Source: Gluconobacter kanchanaburiensis NBRC 103587
Lineage (GTDB): Bacteria > Pseudomonadota > Alphaproteobacteria > Acetobacterales > Acetobacteraceae
NCBI RefSeq assembly: GCF_007988905.1
Contig: NZ_BJVA01000002.1
Coordinates: forward strand, 279,669-343,668
Direction: 5' to 3'
DNA length: 64,000 nucleotides
Shown: positions 18,320-26,506 of the stretch, one piece after another
Position numbering within the stretch: position 1 is the stretch's first letter
Layout: each line of letters starts with the position of its first letter
Program-made: the position numbers and the translations under genes
Notes under the pieces: generated by a model
What the model was told of the DNA's origin: nothing
What the model saw: only the letters and a program-made list of their open reading frames with translations
The model's database searches: none

Positions 18320-19990
18320 ATGCAGGACGCGGCGCGCCAGCCCCCAATCCAGACCCAACGCCCGTCTACGGGAATGGGCATCGACGGGAATGAAGACGCG
18401 GTGTTCGACTTCATCGTCGTCGGCGCAGGCTCGGCGGGCTGCGTGGTCGCGAACCGGCTGAGTGCGGACGGGCGTTTTCGCGTCTGTCTGATCGAGGCCG
18501 GTGGCGACGACCGCACCCCCCGCATCCGGATCCCCGCCGGAACGCTGACCCTCTACAAAAGCCGCACCCTCGCCTACCAGTTCGCCTCCACGCCGCAGCA
18601 GTTTCTGGACAACCGCTGCATTCATGTTCCCCGCGGTAGAGCGCTCGGCGGCTCTACCGTGATGAACAGCATGATCTATATCCGGGGCGACCGGAGCGAC
18701 TATGATCACTGGGCCTCCCTCGGCTGCGAGGGTTGGGGATGGGACAGTGTTCTGCCGGAATTCAAGGCTCTCGAACACTGCCAGCGCCAGCTCGACCCGG
18801 AGTTTCATGGTTTTGACGGCGAACTGGACGTCGCCACGCCCCGCGACGTCAATCCGCTTTCGCACAGCTTTGTCGAGGCCGGGATCGCTGCCGGCATTCC
18901 CGAAAACCGCGACTTCAACGGAGCCACACTGGAAGGTGTCGGTATTTATGACGTCACGCAAAGGAACGGCTACAGGCTCAGCGCATATCGGGCCTTCATC
19001 CATCCGATCCGGGGCCGGGCCAATCTTTCGGTTCTGACGAAAGCACAGGTCCGCAACCTCATCATCGAAGACAGGACTGTCCGGGGGGTTACGATTCTGC
19101 AGGACGGGCAGGCGCGTGTCCTGCACGCCCGGCGTGAAGTGGTGCTCTGCGCGGGTGCCATCGGCTCCCCCCAGATCCTGATGGCGTCGGGCATCGGCCC
19201 GGGCGCGACGCTTGTCCGCGCGGGGATCTCCCCGCTCCATGATCTCTCCGGCGTCGGCGGCAATCTTCAGGATCATCTGGATGGCCTGGTCACAGTGCGA
19301 TCGCGCGATCCGCGCACGCTGGGGTTCTCGGCACGCTCCCTGCCTGCGGTCCTTCCCTCGCCTCTCCGCTTCCTGTTCGGACGCAAAGGCTGGCTGACCA
19401 CGAATTACGTCGAAGCCGGAGGGTTCGCTCATACGTCCCTGTCCGACGGGCGCGTCCCCGACATCCAGTTCCACTTCGTACCAGGCTATCGCAGCCCACG
19501 CGGCAGGCTGTTCGAATGGGGGCACGGCATTGCGATCCACACCTGCGTTCTGCGCCCACGAAGCCGGGGCAAGATCAGCCTTGCGACGGACGGGTCGAAC
19601 GCGCCGGTCATCGACTTCAGTTTCGGCTCCGATCCGCAGGACCTCAGAGTGCTCTGCGAAGGAATCAAAGTCGCGCGCAATATCCTCTCCCAGACCGCTT
19701 TCGACGGTACGCGCGGCATTGAGCAAGCTCCAGGCAAGACGGTCGTGAGCGATCAGGACATCCTCAACTATCTGCGCAGAAGCGCGGCCACGGTGTTTCA
19801 TCCCGCCGGAACCTGCCGCATGGGCAGCGATGCCGGTGCAGTGGTGACACCGCGCCTCAGTGTGGTGGGTCTGAGTGGGCTGCGGGTCGCGGATGCGTCC
19901 ATCATGCCGACCCTCATCAGCGGCAACACCAGCGCCCCGAGCATGATGATCGGCGCAAAGGCCGCACGGATGATCCTCGAAGACGCCTGA
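18320..19990 (+). CDS. GMC-family FAD oxidoreductase (choline dehydrogenase-like)
   Basis: A 556-residue glucose-methanol-choline oxidoreductase. The FAD dinucleotide motif VVGAGSAGCVVANRL is at about 36-50. GMC signature 1 is in PRGRALGGSTVMNSMIYIRG, and signature 2 in GAIGSPQILMASGIG. The active-site pair is His of FHPAGTCRMG and Asn of SGNTSAPSM. It oxidises a primary alcohol and passes electrons to quinone or oxygen; in acetic acid bacteria such enzymes often act on polyols. The ATG at 18320 is four bases after the TonB receptor stop; an alternative ATG at 18374 would remove 18 unconserved residues. No signal peptide is evident. Confidence 0.9.
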   Translation: MQDAARQPPIQTQRPSTGMGIDGNEDAVFDFIVVGAGSAGCVVANRLSADGRFRVCLIEAGGDDRTPRIRIPAGTLTLYKSRTLAYQFASTPQQFLDNRCIHVPRGRALGGSTVMNSMIYIRGDRSDYDHWASLGCEGWGWDSVLPEFKALEHCQRQLDPEFHGFDGELDVATPRDVNPLSHSFVEAGIAAGIPENRDFNGATLEGVGIYDVTQRNGYRLSAYRAFIHPIRGRANLSVLTKAQVRNLIIEDRTVRGVTILQDGQARVLHARREVVLCAGAIGSPQILMASGIGPGATLVRAGISPLHDLSGVGGNLQDHLDGLVTVRSRDPRTLGFSARSLPAVLPSPLRFLFGRKGWLTTNYVEAGGFAHTSLSDGRVPDIQFHFVPGYRSPRGRLFEWGHGIAIHTCVLRPRSRGKISLATDGSNAPVIDFSFGSDPQDLRVLCEGIKVARNILSQTAFDGTRGIEQAPGKTVVSDQDILNYLRRSAATVFHPAGTCRMGSDAGAVVTPRLSVVGLSGLRVADASIMPTLISGNTSAPSMMIGAKAARMILEDA

Positions 19991-20037
19991 GGACTATGGC
20001 TTGGACAGTGGCCAAAACCGCCGCACGTTATCATGCG

Positions 20038-20061
20038 CGTTCCTTTAACCCGTTCCTTTAA
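20038..20061. repeat. 11-bp direct repeat just upstream of the LysR gene
   Basis: CGTTCCTTTAA is found at 20038-20048 and again at 20051-20061, a period of 13 bases, about 27 bases before the LysR ATG. Tandem half-sites this close to the start suggest an autoregulatory operator. Confidence 0.4.
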
Positions 20062-20087
20062 AGCGGCAACTGCTCTAGTCTTGCACG

Positions 20088-21014
20088 ATGCGTTATACCC
20101 TGCGTCAGCTCGAATATTTTGTCGCCGCCGGTGAAGCGGGATCGATCCGCCACGCCTCCGAACGGCTGTCCATTTCCCAGCCATCCATCTCGACGGCGAT
20201 CTCGCATCTCGAGCTCGAACTGAACGTCCAGCTTTTCGTGCGGCATCACGCGCAGGGGCTGTCGCTGACGAGCGTGGGCCGTACTTTGCTACGGGAAGCA
20301 AAGAACATTCTGGCGATGGCGGAAAGCCTGCACTCAGTGGCGGCGGAAGAAACGGATCAGGTGCGGGGCCGCCTCTCAGTGGGTGCGATGATCACGCTTG
20401 CCCCCATGGTCATGCCCGCCCTTGCCTACAGTTTCCGGCTCGACTATCCGTCCGTCGACATCCGGCAGTTCGCCTCAAATCACGAATGGCTGACCGAGAA
20501 ACTCAAACAGGCCGAGCTTGATCTCGCCATCACCTACGACCTTGAGATGCCACCGGGCATCGAGTTCGTTCCGCTGGCGAGCCTGCCGCCACATGTGGTC
20601 GTCAGCACCGATCATCCTCTGGCCGGACGCTCCAGCGTGAGTCTGGCCGAGATCGCGCATGAACCAATGATTTTTCTCGATCTCCCCCTCAGCCGCCAGT
20701 ATTTCAACGGTCTTTACGAACGGGAGGGCCTTCAGCCAAACATCTATGCCCGCAGCGCGGAACAGGCCGTCGTACGGACAATGGTCGCAAACGGCTACGG
20801 ATATTCGCTGGCCAATGTGCGGCCCAGATCGAACATGGCAATGGACGGCAAGACGGTGGTGCGCGTCAAACTGTCAGGCGATCATCGGCCGATGGTGATG
20901 GGGATGGCGATGCGACAGGAGACGCGCAAATCCCGCTTGCTCGAACATTTCTGCGACCATTGCCGCGCCTCGATTTCCGACCATGACATTCCGGGCATGA
21001 GTCCGCTGGAATAG
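20088..21014 (+). CDS. LysR-family transcriptional regulator
   Basis: A 308-residue LysR regulator. The winged helix-turn-helix covers residues 1-60 (RQLEYFVAAGEAGSIRHASERLSISQPSISTAISHLE), and the effector domain starts at about residue 90 with RGRLSVGAM. It is 97 bases after the GMC oxidoreductase on the same strand and converges with the class II aldolase gene. It may respond to the substrate of the surrounding catabolic cluster; the paired direct repeat before it suggests self-control. Confidence 0.92.
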   Translation: MRYTLRQLEYFVAAGEAGSIRHASERLSISQPSISTAISHLELELNVQLFVRHHAQGLSLTSVGRTLLREAKNILAMAESLHSVAAEETDQVRGRLSVGAMITLAPMVMPALAYSFRLDYPSVDIRQFASNHEWLTEKLKQAELDLAITYDLEMPPGIEFVPLASLPPHVVVSTDHPLAGRSSVSLAEIAHEPMIFLDLPLSRQYFNGLYEREGLQPNIYARSAEQAVVRTMVANGYGYSLANVRPRSNMAMDGKTVVRVKLSGDHRPMVMGMAMRQETRKSRLLEHFCDHCRASISDHDIPGMSPLE

Positions 21015-21031
21015 ACCCCCGGCCCGGTTCA

Positions 21032-21055
21032 GGTCCCGGATCGGGTCCCGGGACC
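21032..21055. terminator. terminator between convergent LysR and aldolase genes
   Basis: Perfect 8-bp stem with arms GGTCCCGG and CCGGGACC and an 8-base loop, followed by GCGTTTCTTC. It lies exactly in the short gap between two convergent genes, as expected for a bidirectional terminator; the T-run is weak. Confidence 0.55.
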
Positions 21056-21063
21056 GCGTTTCT

Positions 21064-21792
21064 TCAGTCAGTGTAATCAGGCTCTTCGCGGTCGAGGATC
21101 AACTTCATTTCCTCGAAATGGCGGATGGAGAAAGCCGTGATTTTTTCCCAGTCCCGCGCTGTCCGCTCCGCTACGTCGTCCGACAGGACTGAGATCTCGC
21201 GGCCCGTCGCATAAGCCGTCACGAGGATCTGGCAGGCCCGCTCGATCGTATACATGTCGTCATACGCCTCTCCCACCGTGGGCGCGACGACCATGACGCC
21301 ATGGTTGCCCATCATGAGACGTGTCTTGCCATTCAGAAGAGATGCCAAACGCGCGCCTTCTGCCTCGCTATCCGCCATGCCGCCATACTGCGTATCGACC
21401 GCGACGCGACGGAAGTACCGCGCGGTGTTCTGGTCGATCGGGAGGATCGTCGGATCGGCCAGCGTCGAGATGGTCGTACAGTAGATTGGATGCAGGTGCA
21501 TCGCCACGACAGCATCGGGATGCAGGCGATGAAGCTGGGCGTGGATCGACCACGCCGTCGGGTCCAGATCCTGTTTGGCGGTGCTCGCGGGATCGTTCGT
21601 ATCGACAAGCACCAGATCGCTCGCACGGATGCGCGAAAAATGCTGCCACTTGGGGTTGATCAGGAAGCGTGAGCCATCCGGCGAGACGGACATGCTGAAA
21701 TGATTGGCCACGGCTTCATGCATGCCCAGACGGGCTGCCAGCCGAAAGGCGGCCGCAAGATCGATCCTGGCTTTCTTTTCGTTCTCGACCAT
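21064..21792 (-). CDS. class II aldolase/adducin-family protein, copy 1
   Basis: A 242-residue protein of the class II aldolase family (fuculose-phosphate aldolase, ribulose-phosphate epimerase and adducin head domain). Candidate zinc ligands are His in AMHLHPIYC and His in MGNHGVMVVAP. Family members split phosphorylated or free hydroxy-ketones or decarboxylate. A kinase (12444) and several polyol oxidases in the same cluster make an aldol cleavage of an oxidised phosphorylated sugar-like compound plausible. It is divergent from the flavoprotein gene at 22075. A related but distinct copy is at 50019. Confidence 0.85.
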   Translation of the reverse strand: MVENEKKARIDLAAAFRLAARLGMHEAVANHFSMSVSPDGSRFLINPKWQHFSRIRASDLVLVDTNDPASTAKQDLDPTAWSIHAQLHRLHPDAVVAMHLHPIYCTTISTLADPTILPIDQNTARYFRRVAVDTQYGGMADSEAEGARLASLLNGKTRLMMGNHGVMVVAPTVGEAYDDMYTIERACQILVTAYATGREISVLSDDVAERTARDWEKITAFSIRHFEEMKLILDREEPDYTD

Positions 21793-21944
21793 GATTTTAA
21801 GGCTTCCTGAACAGGAGTTTTTTGAAACAATCGGAATAATGCCTGTCTAAAGTCCGGTCATCGGAAGGGAAAGACAGATTTCGTGAATGCCGGGTGCGGT
21901 TTTTCCGATGCAGCTGCTTAAGACAGAACCGGCACGGTAAATCT

Positions 21945-21961
21945 CTTAGGAAAAGACTAAG
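21945..21961. promoter_or_regulatory. inverted repeat in the aldolase/monooxygenase divergent region
   Basis: CTTAG and CTAAG are separated by seven bases. This lies in the 282-base gap 21793-22074, which contains no gene I can support. The gap also has TCCTG-AA-CAGGA near the aldolase start. The pair may mark regulator binding for the two divergent genes. Confidence 0.3.
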
Positions 21962-22074
21962 CAAAGATAATCAATTCGATTGTTTCTCGCATCATGTCGT
22001 TTCCATACAAGAATGGTAAGGCCTTCCCGAAACGAGGAAGCAGTCTTCTGTCAGTCCAGCGGAAAGTGTCCAGC

Positions 22075-23316
22075 ATGACTATGGAAAACGTCGATACCCT
22101 GATCATCGGTGGTGGCCAGGCGGGTGTGGCGATGAGCGAGCATCTTGGCCAGCGCGGCATTCCTCATCTCGTGGTCGAGCGCGGCCAGATCGCCGAACGG
22201 TGGCGCAATGAACGCTGGGATTCGCTCGTCGCGAACGGCCCGGCATGGCATGACCGTTTTCCTAACAAAACGTTCCCCAATCTCGATCCGGATGCCTTCG
22301 CGCCCCGCGCGCAGATCGTTTCCTATTTCGAAGCCTATGCAAAGCAGATCGACATGCCGATCCGCTGCGGCGTGGAAATCAGCGCACTGCGCAAAAGTGC
22401 TGACGGTCTGGGCTTTGAAGCTGACGGGCCGGACGGGACGATCAAGGCCAGAAACGTGATCGTGGCGACCGGACCGTTCCAGAAGCCGTCCTTTCCGGAC
22501 ATCGTCCCTCAGGACAGCGGCATCCTTCAGATGCACTCCAATGCCTACAAGAACCCGGCACAGCTTCCCGAAGGTGGCGTTCTGGTAATTGGCGCCGGGT
22601 CATCCGGTGCCCAGATCGCGGACGAACTGCGCGCCTCGGGCCGCGACGTTTGGCTGTCCGTAGGGCCGCATGACCGCCCGCCCCGCGCCTATCGCGGACG
22701 CGATTTCGTCTGGTGGCTGGGCGTTCTGGGTATGTGGAACATGAAGGTTCCGAGCCCGGATGTCGAACATGTCACGATCGCCGTCAGCGGCGCGCATGGC
22801 GGTCATACGGTCGATTTCCGCAACCTCGCGGCAAGCGGAATGACGCTGGTGGGACGTACGGAAAGCTACCAGGACGGCAGCCTGACATTCGCCCCCGATC
22901 TCGCCAAAAACATCGAAGGGGGAGATGCGAACTATCTCGCCATGCTCGATGCGGCCGACGCCTATGTTCTCGAACATGGCCTCGATCTTCCGGAGGAGCC
23001 CGATGCCCGCAAAATCGGGCCTCTGCCGGCCTGCGCCACTGATCCGGTCCTGAGCCTCGATCTGGCCAAAGCCGGGATCAAAACGATCATCTGGGCCACG
23101 GGTTACAGGCTCGATTTCGGATGGATCGACCTCGATATTTTCGACAACCGCGGCGCGCCGCGTCATGACCGGGGCGTCTCGGTCGAGCCGGGGCTGTATT
23201 TTATCGGACTGGCATGGCTGTCGCGCCGGGCTTCCCCGTTCATCTGGGGTTGCTGGCATGACGCCGACTATCTGGGGGACTATATTGCCAAAGAGCGTCT
23301 GGCCAAAGCAGGCTGA
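22075..23316 (+). CDS. flavin-containing monooxygenase-like NAD(P)/FAD oxidoreductase
   Basis: A 413-residue flavoprotein with two dinucleotide-binding motifs: IIGGGQAGVAMSEHL for FAD near the N-terminus and VIGAGSSGAQIADEL for NADPH in the middle, plus VIVATGPFQKPSFP. This is the arrangement of class B (FMO/YUC/ArsO-like) monooxygenases, which oxygenate N, S or carbonyl groups. The ATG at 22075 has GGAAAG eight bases upstream; the open frame from 21994 is not supported by a ribosome site. It is 17 bases from the M20 peptidase gene, so both are probably co-transcribed with the DUF1028 gene. Confidence 0.88.
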   Translation: MTMENVDTLIIGGGQAGVAMSEHLGQRGIPHLVVERGQIAERWRNERWDSLVANGPAWHDRFPNKTFPNLDPDAFAPRAQIVSYFEAYAKQIDMPIRCGVEISALRKSADGLGFEADGPDGTIKARNVIVATGPFQKPSFPDIVPQDSGILQMHSNAYKNPAQLPEGGVLVIGAGSSGAQIADELRASGRDVWLSVGPHDRPPRAYRGRDFVWWLGVLGMWNMKVPSPDVEHVTIAVSGAHGGHTVDFRNLAASGMTLVGRTESYQDGSLTFAPDLAKNIEGGDANYLAMLDAADAYVLEHGLDLPEEPDARKIGPLPACATDPVLSLDLAKAGIKTIIWATGYRLDFGWIDLDIFDNRGAPRHDRGVSVEPGLYFIGLAWLSRRASPFIWGCWHDADYLGDYIAKERLAKAG

Positions 23317-23333
23317 ACAGAGGGCTGGGGATC

Positions 23334-24497
23334 ATGTCTGACATCGAACAGGTTCTTGCATCGCTGGTCGGCTTTCCGAGTGTCTGCGGGCTGCCGAACG
23401 GCGACATCATGGACTGGATCGAGGCGTTTCTGCGCTCCTGCGGAGCAGACGTCCAGCGTATCCCCGGCGAGGCTTCCGGCCGGTCCAGCCTGTTTGCCCG
23501 GATCGGGCCAGCCGCCACGCCGGGCGGCATCATCCTCTCGGCCCATGCGGATGTCGTCCCGGTGACGGGGCAGGACTGGTCTTCGGATCCTTTTATCCTG
23601 ACCCGCCGGGAAGACCGGCTGTATGGTCGCGGCAGCAGCGACATGAAAGGCTTTCTGGCCTGCATGCTCCGCCTGGCGGAGCGAAATGCCTCTTCCGACA
23701 ATCCAGATCACGCGCCTCTCAAGCGCCCGCTTTATCTGGCGATTTCCCATGACGAGGAAATCGGCTGCGTTGGCGTCCGCTCGCTTCTTACTGACGTGGA
23801 AGGCGATCAGGCCGTCCGGGCGGCATCCTGCATCATCGGCGAACCCACCGGTCTTCAGGTTGCTGTCGCGCACAAGGGAAAGATCGCGTTTGAAATCCGT
23901 TGCCACGGGCAGGCCGCGCATTCCGCAAACCCGTTCCTGGGCAAAAGCGCGATTTCACTCGCAGGCTACATGCTTGAAGCCCTTGAACGCCTTCAGACCC
24001 ATATCCGCACGACAGAACAGCATGACACCCGGTTTGGCGTTCCCTTCTCGACCGTTCAGGCCGGACTGATCTCCGGTGGGGCGGCTCTGAACATCGTCCC
24101 CGATCTGTGTACGATTACCGCTGAAATCCGTCTGCTGCCCGGATATGAGGGCGCTCCATACCTCAAATGGCTGGAAAATGCGGGAGTTGATGCCGTAAAG
24201 CGGCTCGATGGCGGTGAGGTGGAAATCACTGTGACCAACGCCTATCCCGACCTTAACGCCAGCCCGCTCAGCGATCTGTGTTCGCTGGCCCTACATGAGG
24301 CCGGGCGCAACCAGGTTTCGGTCATCGACTTCGGAACGGAAGCAGGTCTGTTCAGCGAAAAACTGGGCGTGGACTGTATCGTCTGCGGTCCGGGTTCGAT
24401 CGGTCGGGCGCACAAGGCGGACGAATACATTACCGATTCCGAACTTGCGGATGCGGAACGCTTCCTCGATGGCGTCGTCGCGTCCCTGAGATCATGA
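23334..24497 (+). CDS. M20-family deacylase, ArgE-like
   Basis: A 387-residue dizinc hydrolase of the ArgE/DapE/ACY1 group. Metal and catalytic residues are His in SAHADVVP, Asp in GRGSSDMKGF and the Glu pair in HDEEIGC; the dimerisation domain is in the middle. Known relatives remove N-acetyl or N-formyl groups from amino acids. Because it follows a monooxygenase and precedes a DUF1028 protein in a catabolic cluster, deacylation of an N-acyl amino acid intermediate is more likely than arginine synthesis. Confidence 0.9.
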   Translation: MSDIEQVLASLVGFPSVCGLPNGDIMDWIEAFLRSCGADVQRIPGEASGRSSLFARIGPAATPGGIILSAHADVVPVTGQDWSSDPFILTRREDRLYGRGSSDMKGFLACMLRLAERNASSDNPDHAPLKRPLYLAISHDEEIGCVGVRSLLTDVEGDQAVRAASCIIGEPTGLQVAVAHKGKIAFEIRCHGQAAHSANPFLGKSAISLAGYMLEALERLQTHIRTTEQHDTRFGVPFSTVQAGLISGGAALNIVPDLCTITAEIRLLPGYEGAPYLKWLENAGVDAVKRLDGGEVEITVTNAYPDLNASPLSDLCSLALHEAGRNQVSVIDFGTEAGLFSEKLGVDCIVCGPGSIGRAHKADEYITDSELADAERFLDGVVASLRS

Positions 24498-24552
24498 CTT
24501 CGGCGATAAGCCGCAATAGGCTTCTCCCTTCCCAGCAGGAAAGACCCAGTCG

Positions 24553-25230
24553 ATGACCTTTTCCATCGTCGCGCGCTGTTCAAGAACCGGCCAGTTTGGA
24601 ATGGCCGTTTCCTCCTCGTCGCCCGCGGTTGCAAGCCGCTGTGCGTTTGCGCGTGCAGGTGTGGGCGTCGTCGCAACGCAGAACGTCACCGACCCCCGCC
24701 TTGGCCCGTCGGGACTGGACCTTCTGGAACGCGGCGCCACAGCGTCGGAATGTCGCGACATTCTCGTGCGGGGGAACGAATTCCGGGCATTCAGACAGCT
24801 CGTCGTTCTCGACAGGAACGGTGAGACGGCGTTGTGGGCCGGAGATCGTATTCTGGGCTGTCATGCCTCGGCTGGCGGCACGAATGTCGCAGCGGCGGGA
24901 AACATGCTGGCCCATGCCGGCGTACCGGAAGCCATGAAAACGGCGTTCGAAAATTCGGACCCCGCCCTGGAACTGGGAGAGCGTCTGCTTCTGGCGATGG
25001 AGGCCGGCCTTGCCGCAGGGGGAGAAGCCGGACCGGTGCATTCAGCGGGAATGATCGTGGTCGAAGAACAGAGCTGGCCTCTGGTTGATCTCCGTGTGGA
25101 CTGGAGCGAAAATCCCTTGTCCGATCTTCGTCAGCTTTGGGCCCTCTGGAAACCGCAGATGCACGATTACGTCACGCGTGGTCTCAATCCGCTTTCGGCT
25201 CCGTCCTATGGTGTGCCCGGCGACGAGTGA
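24553..25230 (+). CDS. DUF1028-family protein (Ntn-hydrolase-like)
   Basis: A 225-residue DUF1028 protein, recognised by the N-terminal TFSIVARCSRTGQFGMAVSSSSPAVASRC and VGVVATQNVTDPRLGP. The family is predicted to have an N-terminal-nucleophile hydrolase-like fold and is often beside M20 peptidases and RidA proteins in amino acid catabolic loci, but its reaction is not established to my knowledge. An AGGAAAG ribosome site precedes the ATG. It follows the ArgE-like gene by 55 bases and ends the catabolic cluster. Confidence 0.85.
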   Translation: MTFSIVARCSRTGQFGMAVSSSSPAVASRCAFARAGVGVVATQNVTDPRLGPSGLDLLERGATASECRDILVRGNEFRAFRQLVVLDRNGETALWAGDRILGCHASAGGTNVAAAGNMLAHAGVPEAMKTAFENSDPALELGERLLLAMEAGLAAGGEAGPVHSAGMIVVEEQSWPLVDLRVDWSENPLSDLRQLWALWKPQMHDYVTRGLNPLSAPSYGVPGDE

Positions 25231-25240
25231 AAACCGTCTT

Positions 25241-25278
25241 TCCTTGAAACTTCCAGACTGATCCGCCTCAAGGATTTT
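25241..25278 (+). terminator. terminator after the DUF1028 gene
   Basis: Arms TCCTTGA and TCAAGGA (7 bp, perfect) with a 20-base loop, followed directly by TTTT. It sits between the convergent DUF1028 and histidine kinase genes. The long loop lowers confidence. Confidence 0.4.
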
Positions 25279-25290
25279 GACTGACGAACG

Positions 25291-26505
25291 TCACATCCGC
25301 ACTTCAAATGTCGTGCTCCACTGTGCCTCTTCGTCAGTCGTGGCGAGGATCAGCTTGCCGCCATGGCCTCTGACAATCTGTCTGGCCAGTGGCAGCCCAA
25401 TGCCGTTTCCCCCCGCCTTGAAAGAGACGAAAGGCTCGAAAATCTGCTCCTGCAGAGCCATGTCTATGCCCGGCCCGTTATCGCGGACCCTGATGATGAT
25501 TGCATCATTTGCGGCCTCGACAGCCAGTTGAACGCGGGGAGCGGGCTGTTCCAGAGCCGCTTCCGCGCCATTGTTGAGCAGATTGACCAGAGCCTGCTCC
25601 ATCTGCGCCACATCGAGGCGCACCATGATCTTTCCTGATGGCAGCACAACCTCAAGTGCCACGCGCTCCGTCCAGCGGGCTTTGAAAAGCCTCACGATTT
25701 CGCGGATCAGCGGCGCAAGCTCGGTCAGCTTCAGGTCCGGCTCCGGCAGCCGGGCAAGATCGCGATATCCTCGAACGAAACGATCCAGCCCCTCGGCCCT
25801 GCGACGGATGGTGCCGAGTGCTTCCGTAATCAGAAGTCCGGTGTCATGCGGACTTCCCCCCACATTTTCGAAAAACAGTTCCTCGGCCGTTGCCGACAGG
25901 GACACGATGGGGGTCAGAGAATTCATGATTTCATGGCTCAGGACCTGAAGCAGGTCCCGCAATGCCTGGGCTTCCGCTGCATTCAATCCGGCTTCGACAT
26001 CGGTCAGCGCCACATAGGCCACGATGCCGCCAACGCCGCCACCTTTTCCAACCGAAAGCGCATAAACCCTGCTCGCTCCGTCTTTTAAAAACAATCGGAT
26101 CAGGCGCTTTCCGGGTGCAGACGCGTCATTTTTTAGCGCATCGATCAGGGATGTCGGGGGCTCGCGAAGAATGCCATCCGTCATGAAAAGGCGCCTAGCC
26201 GCACGATTGGCGGCATGAAGCGTCCCGTCCACCTGCTGGATCAGCAGAGGCACGGGCGCATGATCGAGTAACGCACGATTGCGCAGCTTTTCCCGGTCCA
26301 GCGGACGCACGACGGACGGTTCATGGCGTTTCAGACGCTGCGTGATTCGGATCTGCGCCGCGACGAGCGAAGCCGCGCACAGCACTCCGAGACAGACGAA
26401 CAGGAGGGAGGTCGCGTAAAAACCCCGGTGCCACATCGGTGCCGTGATCAGGCATGCGGCAACGACTCCCGACAGCCGGAGGAGTGTTTCAAACGCCGCG
26501 CGCAT
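25291..26505 (-). CDS. sensor histidine kinase (NtrY-like)
   Basis: A 404-residue membrane kinase. Two membrane segments lie in about residues 10-50, so there is almost no periplasmic sensor loop. A PAS-like domain covers about 75-165. The phospho-acceptor His191 is in LSHEIMNSLTP, the N box is NLLNNGAEA (about 308), and the G boxes are DNGPGID (about 342) and GNGIGLPLA (about 366). It starts one base after the response regulator stop. With that partner it probably controls the export operon on the other side; a short sensor loop suggests sensing within the membrane, as for antimicrobial or lipid stress. Confidence 0.93.
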   Translation of the reverse strand: MRAAFETLLRLSGVVAACLITAPMWHRGFYATSLLFVCLGVLCAASLVAAQIRITQRLKRHEPSVVRPLDREKLRNRALLDHAPVPLLIQQVDGTLHAANRAARRLFMTDGILREPPTSLIDALKNDASAPGKRLIRLFLKDGASRVYALSVGKGGGVGGIVAYVALTDVEAGLNAAEAQALRDLLQVLSHEIMNSLTPIVSLSATAEELFFENVGGSPHDTGLLITEALGTIRRRAEGLDRFVRGYRDLARLPEPDLKLTELAPLIREIVRLFKARWTERVALEVVLPSGKIMVRLDVAQMEQALVNLLNNGAEAALEQPAPRVQLAVEAANDAIIIRVRDNGPGIDMALQEQIFEPFVSFKAGGNGIGLPLARQIVRGHGGKLILATTDEEAQWSTTFEVRM

Positions 26506-26506
26506 C

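Noticed and set aside
18194..19801. 535-codon open frame on the minus strand
   Set aside because: Antisense to the GMC oxidoreductase, with shadow-type composition and no domain.
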